From: Bacillota bacterium
Lineage (GTDB): Bacteria > Bacillota > UBA4882 > UBA8346
Reading direction: 5' to 3'
NCBI GenBank assembly: GCA_023435565.1
Contig: JAEYRN010000075.1
Coordinates: 1-33,032 of the forward strand
DNA: 33,032 bases
In this document: one piece after another, positions 15,421-23,951 of the stretch
How the letters are laid out: every line of letters starts with the position of its first letter
How positions within the stretch are numbered: position 1 is the first letter of the stretch
Made by a program: the position numbers and the translations under genes
The notes under the pieces: model-generated
Databases searched by the model: none
The model's input: only the letters and a program-made list of their open reading frames with translations
What the model was told of the DNA's origin: nothing

Positions 15421-16474
15421 CGGTTATTTGAAGCAATACTTCCAGATCAAACGGGATCATCCCGATTTGGCTGTCGGATGGGCCGACATAGTTGGTGATC
15501 TTTAATTCCGGGGTAATTCGATCATCCTTGTTATATTTTACTCTTATCATTCTAATCTCTCCTGAATCCGATAAATTGACAACCTCCCTGATCTCCCATT
15601 GCCAATGCTTGAATACGGCGGCAAAATTATTGATACTCAACACCAGCCAATCCTTTGGTTCATCTTCTAAGTTGTAATCTTCCAAGTAATCCTCAAAGTT
15701 ATCGCTAAAATAATTTTTCAAATTGTTATGGCCGTGATATCCTTCCAAAAGGAAAACCCAATCGGATTTTCCAATATATTGGACCCCGATTAGAAAGTCG
15801 CAGTCAGCTCCGGGATGCCTTACATTCAATTCGTGATGCAACTCAAACCCGTTTAAAAAATCTTTGGAGGCGGACAGGCCCGCATTGAAAAGATCGCCGT
15901 TAGAATTCTTCCGGGATGATATGATGACCGATAAATCGCTGGTGTCAAAGAGCAGTCCCGTTCGCAGCCAAAAAGTATCCATTTCATACTCCTCTTCAGC
16001 AGCGGCTGTCCCCAGCGCCAGATTATACCGGGACCAAGAACCGGTGACTTCGCCCCCCCAATAAGCAATGTCTTGATCCAAAGGGTAGGTGGGAGTAAAA
16101 CTATACCCGGTCCCCCAGATCCAGTCCTTTTTTCCGGCTTCCACTACCAATCCTTCGGTTTGCCCGCAAACGGTCGCCTGGTCCAAATAAAAGCGGCGTT
16201 CTTCGGCATTGCCGCTAATCTTGAATTCATAACGATAATCATCGAATTGCAGGGAAGAACTAAGCTTTAAAAGAGTATTATTCAAGTCCATCAAATCTTG
16301 GAAATAGTCGGGAGTGTCGTCCCGATAATGGTAGTAATAATAAAGAGTGTCTATTTCCCCTCCGACCTTAAAATCCATCCCGTAGCTTGTAGCGATTGCC
16401 AGCTGTTGTATCAGCCAAAACCCGAAAATTATCAACGGAATAAGTAACAACTGCCGGAAGATTCTTTTTAGCAT
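15410..16474 (-). CDS. Outer-membrane beta-barrel-like exported protein
   Basis: This encodes 354 residues. Of two adjacent ATGs, the second (16474) lies six bases after GGAGG and is preferred. A signal peptide with core LLLIPLIIFGFWLIQQLAIA is followed by a mature protein of alternating strands (YRYEFKISGNAEE, YNLALGTAAAEEEYE, DFLIGVQYIG, WVFLLEGYHGH). Its C-terminus, LEVLLQITVKF, has the hydrophobic alternation and final Phe of a BAM beta-signal. The fold and ending resemble DUF1302-like or porin-like barrels. It is the last gene of the cluster with the ABC transporter and LolA-like protein; only about 16 bases separate it from the LolA-like gene. It may be the outer-membrane end of that route. 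The exact family is uncertain. Confidence 0.72.
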   Translation of the reverse strand: MLKRIFRQLLLIPLIIFGFWLIQQLAIATSYGMDFKVGGEIDTLYYYYHYRDDTPDYFQDLMDLNNTLLKLSSSLQFDDYRYEFKISGNAEERRFYLDQATVCGQTEGLVVEAGKKDWIWGTGYSFTPTYPLDQDIAYWGGEVTGSWSRYNLALGTAAAEEEYEMDTFWLRTGLLFDTSDLSVIISSRKNSNGDLFNAGLSASKDFLNGFELHHELNVRHPGADCDFLIGVQYIGKSDWVFLLEGYHGHNNLKNYFSDNFEDYLEDYNLEDEPKDWLVLSINNFAAVFKHWQWEIREVVNLSDSGEIRMIRVKYNKDDRITPELKITNYVGPSDSQIGMIPFDLEVLLQITVKF

Positions 16475-16490
16475 CATATACCTCCGTCAC

Positions 16491-17255
16491 CTATTCTTTA
16501 ATAAGCAATTGAAGTTTGCCCATCATTAAAGGGTCAAAAGCTTTGTCCGGAATTTCACGGCTGGTGATGGCGGTGTATTCCATTATGGTCCGGTTATCTT
16601 TTTCTTGTAACAGGTTTCTGACTTCCATGTCGGCAATCTCATGGCCGTTTAATTGCCGGTGGTTGCGGTAGATGATTTCCTTCAACGGCTGGCCGTTTAA
16701 AGCCTTTAGAACGACTTTGTTCAAAAGCAATCCGTTTTTATCAATCCATAAACCGGCTTGTTGGTAAGCGGTCCTATTATCGATGGCTTTTAATTCATAT
16801 TGGTATTGGAGATCGGTTTCGGTTGACCGGACTACTTGATAGTCATTGGCATAATCGATCCCTGCCGCTTCAGCGATGCCCGCATCGCCAAAGAGTTTTT
16901 GCTGGGCTGAGATCCGGATCGGCCGTTTTAAGCCCTGTTGGTACATCCAGGTATTGTAACCGTTGACCAGATATGATTCATCGGTTAACTTTTCCGGCGC
17001 AGTGAAAGTGACGATCTGTTTATTGCCCGAGGTATAAACTTTGATATTGGCATTGCTGACATCTTGGTTCCGGTAGGCGGTCATTTTCAACTCGATGCTA
17101 TATGATCCGTTCCCCAACCCATTCCGCCGGCGGATATCCTTTAATATTTCCTCCGGTGTCATAGCGCAAACGGTATTAACGATTGTTAGACAGAGAATTA
17201 AGGTTATTTGAATAAAGGTAATAATTTTTATCGTTATAATCGAGACTGGTTTCAT
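16491..17255 (-). CDS. LolA-fold outer-membrane lipoprotein-sorting protein (COG2834-like)
   Basis: This encodes 254 residues from the ATG at 17255, behind GGGAGG with eight bases of spacing. A longer frame reaching 17312 has no ribosome binding site. A hydrophobic leader (TFIQITLILCLTIVNTVCA) ends in a signal-peptidase-like site before MTPEEILKDIRRRNG. The mature part has the usual features of these LolA-like proteins. SIELKMTAYR comes first, then IKVYTSGNKQIVTFTAPEKL, the motif YLVNGYNTWMY, RPIRISAQQKLFGDAG, and a late AFDPLMMGKL-like end. Such proteins carry lipid or lipoprotein across the periplasm. Position between an FtsX-type permease and a barrel supports that role. Confidence 0.82.
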   Translation of the reverse strand: MKPVSIITIKIITFIQITLILCLTIVNTVCAMTPEEILKDIRRRNGLGNGSYSIELKMTAYRNQDVSNANIKVYTSGNKQIVTFTAPEKLTDESYLVNGYNTWMYQQGLKRPIRISAQQKLFGDAGIAEAAGIDYANDYQVVRSTETDLQYQYELKAIDNRTAYQQAGLWIDKNGLLLNKVVLKALNGQPLKEIIYRNHRQLNGHEIADMEVRNLLQEKDNRTIMEYTAITSREIPDKAFDPLMMGKLQLLIKE

Positions 17256-17308
17256 ATCAAGTACCTCCCAAAAATTAATACTCTTTTTGCCACAAAGGCT
17301 TTTAAATC

Positions 17309-18508
17309 TCAATGATGTCGGAAGATCTCCACGATGTTTAAACGGGCTGCTTTCAAAGCCGGGTAAGAGGCAGAGATTAGGATGGCAAACATGACGATAA
17401 TCATCGGAGCTATCCCTTGCTCCAGGTTTAAATTGATATAAAGTGGGACCGGCTGGGCGAAACCCGGCGCCAGGTAGGTCATTTTCATATTGTCAATCAA
17501 CGCTCCCAGTCCCCAACCCATGGCAACTCCCATTAAACCTCCTAATAAACCGAGCAACAAACCTTCCTGGCTTAACAGTGAAAACACTTGAAACCGTTTG
17601 GTGCCGATAGCCCGGATCGTTCCAATCTCGCTCATCCGTTCAAAAAAGGCCATTGACATAATTTCTAAAATACTAAAGAAGACTAGAATGAATATAATTA
17701 AGGAAATTACCATGAACGTGGTTTGCATCATCCCATTGGCCTGGCGGTAATAAGTAGCCAGGTCCACCCAGTTTTTAAGTTCAACCTTTAAGCCGGCCTT
17801 TTCGAATTCCTCAGTTAACCGGTGAATGGTGGGGACGGTCAGTTGGTCGTTGCTTAAATGAACGATCAGTTTATCCGCTCCGTCAGTGTTCAATAAATTT
17901 TGGGTAAAATTCACCGGTAACACAATATAGGCATTATCAGCGTCGCTATTGCCGAAGGAAATGGAACCCGAAACCTGCAAATTACCCGCATTATAGGCGC
18001 CATCCAGAGTAGTAGCAAGTATGGAGAGCCATTCGCCTTCCTTAACGCCCAGTTTTTTCCGGACGCCGTCTCCCAGGATTACTTCATTGGCAGCTTGGGA
18101 AGAAAACAGTGTTCCGCCGGTAACATTGGTATTTTGATATTTATCCGGTTCTACCCCTAAACCGTAAATAATCGCGCTTTTGGTTTCAGTCCCGATCACA
18201 CCTGAAACATTAAGTTGAGTCGCAAAACTATTGACTGCCGGATCTTTGGTTAAGATCCCCCTCATCCGGTTAATTTCATTTTTGGACAACAAGTGCCTTT
18301 CGTCGGTGTTGTCCCAATATCCGGCGGCGGCGATTTGCAGGTTTCCATATTCCGAAATGGCCAATTCCGTTAATCCGTTCAAATTAAAAGCCATATACCC
18401 CTTGAATAGAAATAAAACGCTGACACCGATGACAATGATGGTTATGCTTAAGGCAGAACGCCTTTTGTTCCGTAAAATATTACGCCAGGCAATCTTGAAC
18501 ACGATCAT
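17309..18508 (-). CDS. ABC transporter permease, LolC/LolE (FtsX/MacB) type
   Basis: This encodes 399 residues starting with KIAWRNILRNKRRSALSI, the standard opening of MacB/LolC-type permeases, followed by one transmembrane helix. A large periplasmic domain spans about residues 45-265 (ELAISEYGNLQIAAAGYWD, TNVTGGTLFSS). The C-terminal FtsX domain has three helices, the coupling segment FERMSEIGTIRAIGTKR, and ends PALKAARLNIVEIFRHH. The four-helix layout is that of a lipoprotein-extracting or mechanotransmitting permease. Only one permease gene is present, so a homodimer is likely. Its start lies inside the ATPase gene (29-base overlap), behind AAAGGGGTGA. Confidence 0.88.
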   Translation of the reverse strand: MIVFKIAWRNILRNKRRSALSITIIVIGVSVLFLFKGYMAFNLNGLTELAISEYGNLQIAAAGYWDNTDERHLLSKNEINRMRGILTKDPAVNSFATQLNVSGVIGTETKSAIIYGLGVEPDKYQNTNVTGGTLFSSQAANEVILGDGVRKKLGVKEGEWLSILATTLDGAYNAGNLQVSGSISFGNSDADNAYIVLPVNFTQNLLNTDGADKLIVHLSNDQLTVPTIHRLTEEFEKAGLKVELKNWVDLATYYRQANGMMQTTFMVISLIIFILVFFSILEIMSMAFFERMSEIGTIRAIGTKRFQVFSLLSQEGLLLGLLGGLMGVAMGWGLGALIDNMKMTYLAPGFAQPVPLYINLNLEQGIAPMIIVMFAILISASYPALKAARLNIVEIFRHH

Positions 18509-19187
18509 TCACCCCTTTCGAACTTAAGATTCCGTCTTTTATTTGAAAAATTTGTTGGGCATATTTGTTTAAGGATAGATCATGAGTTACAATCACAAAC
18601 GCCACTTCGTATTTCCGGTTTAAAGCCATCATCAGCTCGATGATTTTTAAGCCGGTTTCCGAATCTAAATTAGCTGTAGGTTCATCTGCCAGCACCAGCT
18701 TCGGTTGGGTAACTAAGGCCCTTGCCACTGCCACTCTTTGTTTCTGGCCGCCAGACAACTGGGCCGGCAGACGGCCCGCTAATCCGGCTAACTCTACCAA
18801 ATCCAGGATTGCTTCAACCCGCCTTTTACGTTCCCCTCGTTTTATTTTTTGCAGAATCAAAGGGTACTCCACGTTCTCGGCAGCGGTTAAAACCGGGATT
18901 AACTCAAATGATTGAAAAATCAGGCCGATTTGGTCCCGGCGTAATTCAGTTCGTTTGCTGTCGTTGAATAGTCCGATTGGTTGATCATTTAGAAGCAAGT
19001 TACCTTTGGTGGGTTGATCGAGCCCGGAAAGGAGATTCAACAAAGTGGTCTTACCGCTGCCCGATGGCCCGTTAATGATTATAAAATCGCCTTTGTTGAT
19101 TTCAAAATCAATCTTTTGTAAAGCATGGACTTGTTCGGCTTGGGTCTGATAAACTTTTTCAAGCATTTCCGCCCTAACAATCGACAT
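18480..19187 (-). CDS. ABC transporter ATP-binding protein, LolD/MacB type
   Basis: This encodes 235 residues from the ATG at 19187, which has AAAGGA ten bases upstream. A GTG nine bases earlier is too close to that box. Walker A is GPSGSGKTT (40-48), the Q-loop is around FQSFELIP (91-98), the signature LSGGQ is at 144-148, Walker B is LVLADEPT (164-171) and the switch His is H202 in VTHDL. The sequence matches the LolD/MacB/FtsE group, which powers FtsX-type permeases on the cytoplasmic side. The following permease gene overlaps it, so the two are coupled. It is the first complete gene of the four-gene envelope cluster. Confidence 0.92.
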   Translation of the reverse strand: MSIVRAEMLEKVYQTQAEQVHALQKIDFEINKGDFIIINGPSGSGKTTLLNLLSGLDQPTKGNLLLNDQPIGLFNDSKRTELRRDQIGLIFQSFELIPVLTAAENVEYPLILQKIKRGERKRRVEAILDLVELAGLAGRLPAQLSGGQKQRVAVARALVTQPKLVLADEPTANLDSETGLKIIELMMALNRKYEVAFVIVTHDLSLNKYAQQIFQIKDGILSSKGVNDRVQDCLA

Positions 19188-19222
19188 ATGAAGCACATCC
19201 TTTATTAAAAAGTATCACATGG

Positions 19223-19474
19223 TTACTGAATAGCGACCAATTCGTCCAATCGGCCCTTGGGTTCCTCGTACTTCACCAAAACATGGGGCTCTTCAACCGA
19301 ATGCCAATAATGATATTTGAATTTGCCGGCGAAAAGACCGGCGAAACCGCTGACTCCCATTTCCAATCGGTAACAATCAAAGACACCGGCGGGAACATCT
19401 ATCTTTTCCCTAGCAATCTCTTGAACATACATCTTAAAACAACCGATTGGACCGTTTTGGCCGTCCGTTACCAC
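19223..19474 (-). pseudogene. 5'-truncated DUF3108-like periplasmic protein fragment
   Basis: This is an 83-codon stretch from a GTG, ending VKYEEPKGRLDELVAIQ. The C-terminal pattern VPAGVFDCYRLEMGVSG, KFKYHYWHSVEEP and LVKYEEPKG resembles the last strands of DUF3108-like envelope proteins. Coding similarity seems to continue upstream in frame (FRSYPFGQKQKIDFN) to about 19540. There the frame meets a stop and overlaps the acyltransferase end at 19524. No start codon or ribosome binding site fits. So the N-terminal two thirds are missing, and the junction looks like a deletion or insertion breakpoint. It remains oriented with, and just ahead of, the ABC genes. Confidence 0.5.
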
Positions 19475-19523
19475 GTTGAAATCGATTTTTTGCTTTTGGC
19501 CGAAGGGGTATGAACGGAATAAC

Positions 19524-20726
19524 TTAAGAAAATAGCTTTTTCATTAAAGGTACTTTTCTAAGTAAATAGCTAAAGCCGAAACAGACCGGAAGCACAATTA
19601 TGGACATCAGGATCATTTTGATTACAGGGTAAATCGCAATCTCCCGGACCATCATTGTGGCTCCCACCAATAACGGTGTATGAAAGACATAGACCCCGAA
19701 AGCGTTATCCGAGAGAAAACGGCTGAATTTTCCTTGGATATTAAAGTTGTCGCGAAATAACACCAGTAAACCCAGGCAAATCCCGACACAAAAGAAGGAT
19801 TCCCAAACGGCGTAGGCGGCGGCCTGCCAATGGAAGCCGCCCGCAAAGGGCGACCAATCGGTTAAGGCTCCTCCTAAAAGCGAAATTAAGCTCCAGAATG
19901 GAATTCCAAGACTTAGCGCCAATGTAAACCAAAACCTGCCAAACTCATATGATAGATTAGCCAGCAAATTCCGGCGATAAGCGATGATTCCCAAACTAAA
20001 AAGGATAATATATTGGGAGAAATTACATAATTGCATATTATAAAAGGCCGTTCCAATCGGTTGGACCAGTCTGATACCGAAGGCGAAAAGAGAAATCAAC
20101 GCGATCAAGGCTAGTATCCTCGAATGGGTTATTACAGCGGGCTTCTCTTCATCCGGTCTGGTTTTCTTTTGGGGGGAAATCAAGCGTATTAAGGCATAAA
20201 TCATTGAAAAGATCAATAGAGCCAGGGCAAACCAGAGCGGACCGGAACCGCTGATGAAATTCGAGGAAAAGAGATATTTCAGATACCAGGAGAACGGATC
20301 TTTTGGCAGGCGGTGGTTGAAGGCGTCCATAATCAGAAAGGTGATTGGCTGTAGCAACGCCATGTACACTAGGGTTGGAATCCCCAACCGGAATAGCCGG
20401 TCCCGGATAAACCAGCCGCCTCCTTTTTTATCAAAAGAATCGGGTACGAAGAAGCCGGCGATTAAAAAAAGGAAACCCATGAAATAAGCTTGGGTATGGG
20501 AGCCGATCAGATTGAAAAACGAGATGGAAAAGAAATCGCCGGGGCTGGCTTCATGGTAATACCATAGGCCGATATTTCCGTAGGTGCAGTTAAGGTGAAT
20601 CAGAACTACAAATACGATCATCAACCAACGGATATTATCGATGAATAACAGCCGTTTGGTGGGGTTGATAGTTTCCAAGTTGGGCTTGAATGGTGTTACA
20701 ATATTAGACCTCTTATATGGTTCCAT
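19524..20726 (-). CDS. Acyltransferase 3 family membrane protein (OpgC/OafA-like)
   Basis: This encodes 400 residues from the ATG at 20726, with AAGGAG upstream; a TTG one codon earlier is less likely. The family opening FIDNIRWLMIVFVVLIHLN contains the conserved His of acyltransferase 3 proteins. The next conserved parts are GFLFLIAGFFVPDSFDKKG, the arginine loop FIRDRLFRLGIPTLVY, and SGPLWFALALLIF. About ten transmembrane helices follow, ending FGVYVFHTPLLVG and a basic C-terminus. Members move acyl groups onto extracytoplasmic sugars. OpgC, in the same superfamily, succinylates periplasmic glucans. With a beta-glucan synthase in the window, that substrate is an attractive but unproven guess. 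Confidence 0.85.
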   Translation of the reverse strand: MEPYKRSNIVTPFKPNLETINPTKRLLFIDNIRWLMIVFVVLIHLNCTYGNIGLWYYHEASPGDFFSISFFNLIGSHTQAYFMGFLFLIAGFFVPDSFDKKGGGWFIRDRLFRLGIPTLVYMALLQPITFLIMDAFNHRLPKDPFSWYLKYLFSSNFISGSGPLWFALALLIFSMIYALIRLISPQKKTRPDEEKPAVITHSRILALIALISLFAFGIRLVQPIGTAFYNMQLCNFSQYIILFSLGIIAYRRNLLANLSYEFGRFWFTLALSLGIPFWSLISLLGGALTDWSPFAGGFHWQAAAYAVWESFFCVGICLGLLVLFRDNFNIQGKFSRFLSDNAFGVYVFHTPLLVGATMMVREIAIYPVIKMILMSIIVLPVCFGFSYLLRKVPLMKKLFS

Positions 20727-20897
20727 CAAGAATACACTCCTTTAATACATACAGTTGGTTTATAATACAAAAATAACAGAAGTAATCGTAAATGAGATAA
20801 AAAAAATGTCGAGAGATTTGTTTTTAATGGTAAGAAGTTAGAATTGGATGGCAAGATGCAAAGGTTTTAGATAGGACTTTTAAGAGGATTTTTAGGC

Positions 20898-20929
20898 AAA
20901 GTAAAAGACCGGTAGTTTAGTCCGGTCTT
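20898..20929 (-). terminator. Terminator of the LytTR operon
   Basis: On the minus strand AAGACCGG and CCGGTCTT form a perfect eight-base stem with a nine-base loop (20905-20929), running into TTTTACTTTG. It begins 25 bases after the stop codon at 20955. Confidence 0.65.
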
Positions 20930-20954
20930 AAGCTTCTTAATGATTAAATTCTTT

Positions 20955-21395
20955 TTAATCAATTGATTGATGATCGACCTTCCTTTCAAACTTTTCCTGA
21001 GCTTTTAGGAGTTTAGCATTTAAATTGCAAGCTTTCCGATAACTGATTGCAGTTATTGACATACCAAAGAGTTCGGCGATTAACACAACCATAATAAATT
21101 GAAATAATTCTTCTAAACCCATCAGTAATGATCCGAAAATTGTACCTAAACCAATAAAAATAAAACACGCGAAAAAAGCCCAAAAGGTATATTTGCGGAT
21201 ATTATAATAAATAACTGCGAAAACAAAAGGACAGAGAGTTCCAATGGTCATTCCGATTAAAAAACTTTTTACGAAATATTCAACGGCATTCAGTTTATTG
21301 ATTAAAACAAAGGGTAAAACTTCCAGTGTGCCGAAGGCTCCGCCGATTAATCCGTATATAAGTATCTCTTTCCAGTCAGCTTTTTCAATAACCAC
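20955..21395 (-). CDS. Four-helix membrane protein, DUF3021-like
   Basis: This encodes 146 residues from a GTG at 21395, behind GAGGGAAG. Four hydrophobic segments are evident: ILIYGLIGGAFGTLEVLPFV, FLIGMTIGTLCPFVFAVIY, FWAFFACFIFIGLGTIFG, and FQFIMVVLIAELFGMSITAI. A charged helical tail (LLKAQEKFERKVDH) follows. Size, topology and the position ten bases after a LytTR regulator match the DUF3021 proteins that act with such regulators. They probably inhibit the regulator at the membrane until a signal arrives. The sequence match itself is not strong, so the family label rests largely on context. Confidence 0.7.
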   Translation of the reverse strand: MVIEKADWKEILIYGLIGGAFGTLEVLPFVLINKLNAVEYFVKSFLIGMTIGTLCPFVFAVIYYNIRKYTFWAFFACFIFIGLGTIFGSLLMGLEELFQFIMVVLIAELFGMSITAISYRKACNLNAKLLKAQEKFERKVDHQSID

Positions 21396-21405
21396 TTAAC
21401 TTCCC

Positions 21406-21957
21406 TCACATATCCAAATATTTTTTAAATAACTGTACATTATTACGGGAGACTTCAACTTCAGCGCTAATTTCCTTGAACTTTAACAGTAACCTTCCCC
21501 CAAACCAAGGGATGATTTCTTTAATTTTTAGAATATTAACCAGTGCCGACTTGCTAATCCGGATAAATCCCCGGGAGGCAAGGCTTTCTTCCAGTTCATA
21601 CAGTCTTTTTTTAATCTCAAAACGGCTGTTTCCAGTTTGACAGTATGTGTAATTACCGTCTGCTTCAAAAAAAATTACCTCATCGGTTTTTAGCAGTTCG
21701 TAACCGTCTTTTTTCTTTCCGACCAGAACATCTCCGTCTTTGGCTAATGGCGTTCGGTTCCCGAAATTATCAAGAAAGTCTATTAACTCATCTAAGTTAA
21801 GCGGATCAAAGACGATGGAGATACCTCGATCTGAGATTGGGGCTCCTCTTTCAACCAAACAAACCGGTGTGTCCTGGACAACCGTAATTTCACGGGCGTG
21901 GAGGAGTTCGGTAAGAACTTTTTTAGTGTTAGTATTACAGACTAGATTAATTTTCAT
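21406..21957 (-). CDS. LytTR-family DNA-binding transcriptional regulator
   Basis: This encodes 183 residues from the ATG at 21957, with GAGG seven bases before. The C-terminal half is a LytTR domain. It shows DEVIFFEADGNYTYCQTGNS, FEIKKRLYELEESL, FIRISKSALVNILKIKEI and FKEISAEVEVSRNNVQLFKKYL, the beta-rich DNA-binding fold ending in the R-x-x-x-x-x-F-K-K-Y/F signature. The N-terminal 75 residues lack the receiver Asp and form a small alpha/beta unit (FDPLNLDELIDFLDNF), so this is a stand-alone regulator, not a two-component output. It is probably co-transcribed with, and controlled by, the membrane protein that follows. Confidence 0.87.
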   Translation of the reverse strand: MKINLVCNTNTKKVLTELLHAREITVVQDTPVCLVERGAPISDRGISIVFDPLNLDELIDFLDNFGNRTPLAKDGDVLVGKKKDGYELLKTDEVIFFEADGNYTYCQTGNSRFEIKKRLYELEESLASRGFIRISKSALVNILKIKEIIPWFGGRLLLKFKEISAEVEVSRNNVQLFKKYLDM

Positions 21958-22113
21958 CAATTAACCTCATCGACAAACGGATACGGGTTTATCTTTAAAT
22001 GCTATTACACAATCAAATTCATATTAATAGAATTTATTGGCTGTCAACCGGAATTTTCCTTTAATATTTTAGTGATTTAACCGTTGTGTATAAAAAGCTT
22101 TGCAGTAAAGTTA

Positions 22114-23265
22114 TTATTTAATCTGAAAAATTGCTTCAATCTTTGTTCCCCGGCTTGGTATTGACTCTATCTTTAGATTTCCGGCATTTTCAAGGCAACG
22201 GGACTCAATATTATGCAGGCCGTTTCCATGTTTGATTCTTTTCATATCAAATCCTCCGCCGTTATCTGTAATGATTAATTTAAGATAATCGCCTTCTTGA
22301 AATAAGTCGATTGTTACCTCATTTGCTCCGGCATGTTGTTGAATATTGGCCAAAGCTTCCTGAACAATCCGGTAGACGGCTATTTCCTGTTGGGGAGTGG
22401 CTCCATTGATCTGATCCGGGTTGAAGGTGCATTTAATCTTTAGACGCTCGGCGACTAATTGGCAATGAAGTTTAATAGCTTCGGCCAATCCCCGTTCTTC
22501 CAATAATGAAGGTTTTAACTCAATAATCATTGTCCGCAATTCATTGAGGGTGGCATCAGCGGTGGTGATAAGATGCTCCAGGATTTTTCCGTTTTTTTGG
22601 TCTTCGGGTTGAAGATGTTGTTTTAATGAATGGGCAGTATAGATAATCCCATGAATACCCTGGGAAACCGAATCATGCAGTTCCCTTGCCATCCGGTTTC
22701 GTTCAGCGGCAATAATCAGGTTTTTGGCTGTTTCTTGTAACAGATGGTCCTTCTTCGCCAATTCCGTTAGGTATTTGTTCTCCAATTCCAAAGTTAATAT
22801 TTTATGACGCATATTCCACAGGCGTTCGTCAACTATGGTGACAATCATCCCAAATATAAACCCCATTGCTGAAGTCGCCATAATGAATGGCAATTGTTCT
22901 TTGGTGTTGAACAATCCAAAGTTAGCGGCTATTAATAAACCCAAAGTCATGGCTAATAAAATTGTCAGCGCAACTACGACGAACTGCGTTTTTTTCGAAT
23001 TTGCAAACCCAAGTTTGATCAGGAAATGATTTAAAAAGACATTGAATAATCCGGCAAAAGCAGCAATTAACGTACAAAATGGGGTGATTGCCAAAATATA
23101 TAAAAAATCCGGTTTTTGGAAACCACGCATTGAAAAAATAAAAACTGTTACTAAAAATCCGAAGGCTCCTCCAATACCAGCGGTTAAACCAAGGATTTTT
23201 TGGATATTGTCTTGTTCCGAAAGGTTTTTAGGTAGTGCCGAACGCTGATTGGTTTCTCTTTTCAA
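22114..23265 (-). CDS. Sensor histidine kinase, NarL/LiaS-type (HisKA_3)
   Basis: This encodes about 383 residues. The start is taken as TTG at 23265 because GGAGG lies eight bases before it; an in-frame TTG at 23280 would sit inside that box. Four or five membrane helices (GFLVTVFIFSMRGF, FCTLIAAFAGLFNVFLNHF, VVALTILLAMTLGLLIAANF, SAMGFIFGMIVTIV) form the sensor. A coiled segment leads to the phospho-acceptor helix MARELHDSVSQGIHG, with His about 197. The ATPase has N-box NIQQHAGANE, G1 DNGGGFDM and G2 HGNGLHNIE. It partners the response regulator encoded 30 bases upstream on the same transcript. The signal is unknown and no extracellular domain is present. Confidence 0.9.
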   Translation of the reverse strand: MKRETNQRSALPKNLSEQDNIQKILGLTAGIGGAFGFLVTVFIFSMRGFQKPDFLYILAITPFCTLIAAFAGLFNVFLNHFLIKLGFANSKKTQFVVVALTILLAMTLGLLIAANFGLFNTKEQLPFIMATSAMGFIFGMIVTIVDERLWNMRHKILTLELENKYLTELAKKDHLLQETAKNLIIAAERNRMARELHDSVSQGIHGIIYTAHSLKQHLQPEDQKNGKILEHLITTADATLNELRTMIIELKPSLLEERGLAEAIKLHCQLVAERLKIKCTFNPDQINGATPQQEIAVYRIVQEALANIQQHAGANEVTIDLFQEGDYLKLIITDNGGGFDMKRIKHGNGLHNIESRCLENAGNLKIESIPSRGTKIEAIFQIK

Positions 23266-23295
23266 ATTAGGTTCCTCCAATAAATTGGGAAACGG

Positions 23296-23943
23296 TCAAA
23301 TCAAGTTATGGTGGATTGCATATAAGGCCGCTTGAGTTCTGCTGGTTACCTGCAATTTTTGTAGAATATTGGCTACATGGGTTTTAACGGTCTTTTCGCT
23401 TAAAAATAACTGGGTTGCAATGTCGCGATTGCCTAAACCTCGCCCAATCTGTTTCAAAACTTCCAGCTCGCGATCGGTTAAGGGTTCCGGTAATTTTTCT
23501 ATAACCGCTTCTTTTTCGGACCCTACCCTATTTAATAGCTCATTGGCCACTTTAGCTCCAAGATAAGTGCCGCCGTTTGCCACCGCTTTAATAGCCGCCA
23601 CCAACTCTTCCGGAGGAGCGTCTTTCAAAATATATCCGGAGGCGCCCGATTTTAAAGCGGTATAAACCTTGTCCCAGCTGTTAAAACTGGTTAAAATCAG
23701 AACTTTAGTCTCCGGCCATTTTTCTTTAACCAGACCGGTTGTTTCCACTCCATCCATACCCGGCATTTGTAAATCCATTAAGATTACATCGGTAGTATGT
23801 TTTGTTAGAAAAGATAAAGCAGCATTTCCGTTTTCAGCTTCACCGGTTAATTCCAGATCGGGAAGTGATTCCAGATAAAAACGGACTCCTTGACGGAATA
23901 AGGGGTGGTCGTCAACTATTAGTAAACGGATCTTAATCGACAT
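23296..23943 (-). CDS. Response regulator, NarL/LuxR family
   Basis: This encodes 215 residues. The receiver has the acidic pair D11-D12, the phospho-acceptor D57 in VILMDLQMPG, the Thr/Ser of ILTSFNS, and the Lys of YILKDA. The LuxR-type HTH is at the C-terminus, with LTDRELEVLKQIGRGLGN and FLSEKTVKTHVANILQKL. It should be phosphorylated by the adjacent histidine kinase and act as a DNA-binding dimer. The ATG at 23943 follows AGGTAGG. Eight bases separate it from the stop of the radical SAM gene upstream, so the three genes form one unit. Confidence 0.93.
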   Translation of the reverse strand: MSIKIRLLIVDDHPLFRQGVRFYLESLPDLELTGEAENGNAALSFLTKHTTDVILMDLQMPGMDGVETTGLVKEKWPETKVLILTSFNSWDKVYTALKSGASGYILKDAPPEELVAAIKAVANGGTYLGAKVANELLNRVGSEKEAVIEKLPEPLTDRELEVLKQIGRGLGNRDIATQLFLSEKTVKTHVANILQKLQVTSRTQAALYAIHHNLI

Positions 23944-23951
23944 TGATTTAC

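Noticed and set aside
22070..22105. Possible terminator after the histidine kinase gene
   Set aside because: The only stem near CTTT-N5-AAAG has four base pairs, too weak to call.
23266..23280. TTG at 23280 as the histidine kinase start
   Set aside because: That codon lies within its own Shine-Dalgarno sequence. The TTG at 23265 has the correct eight-base spacing.
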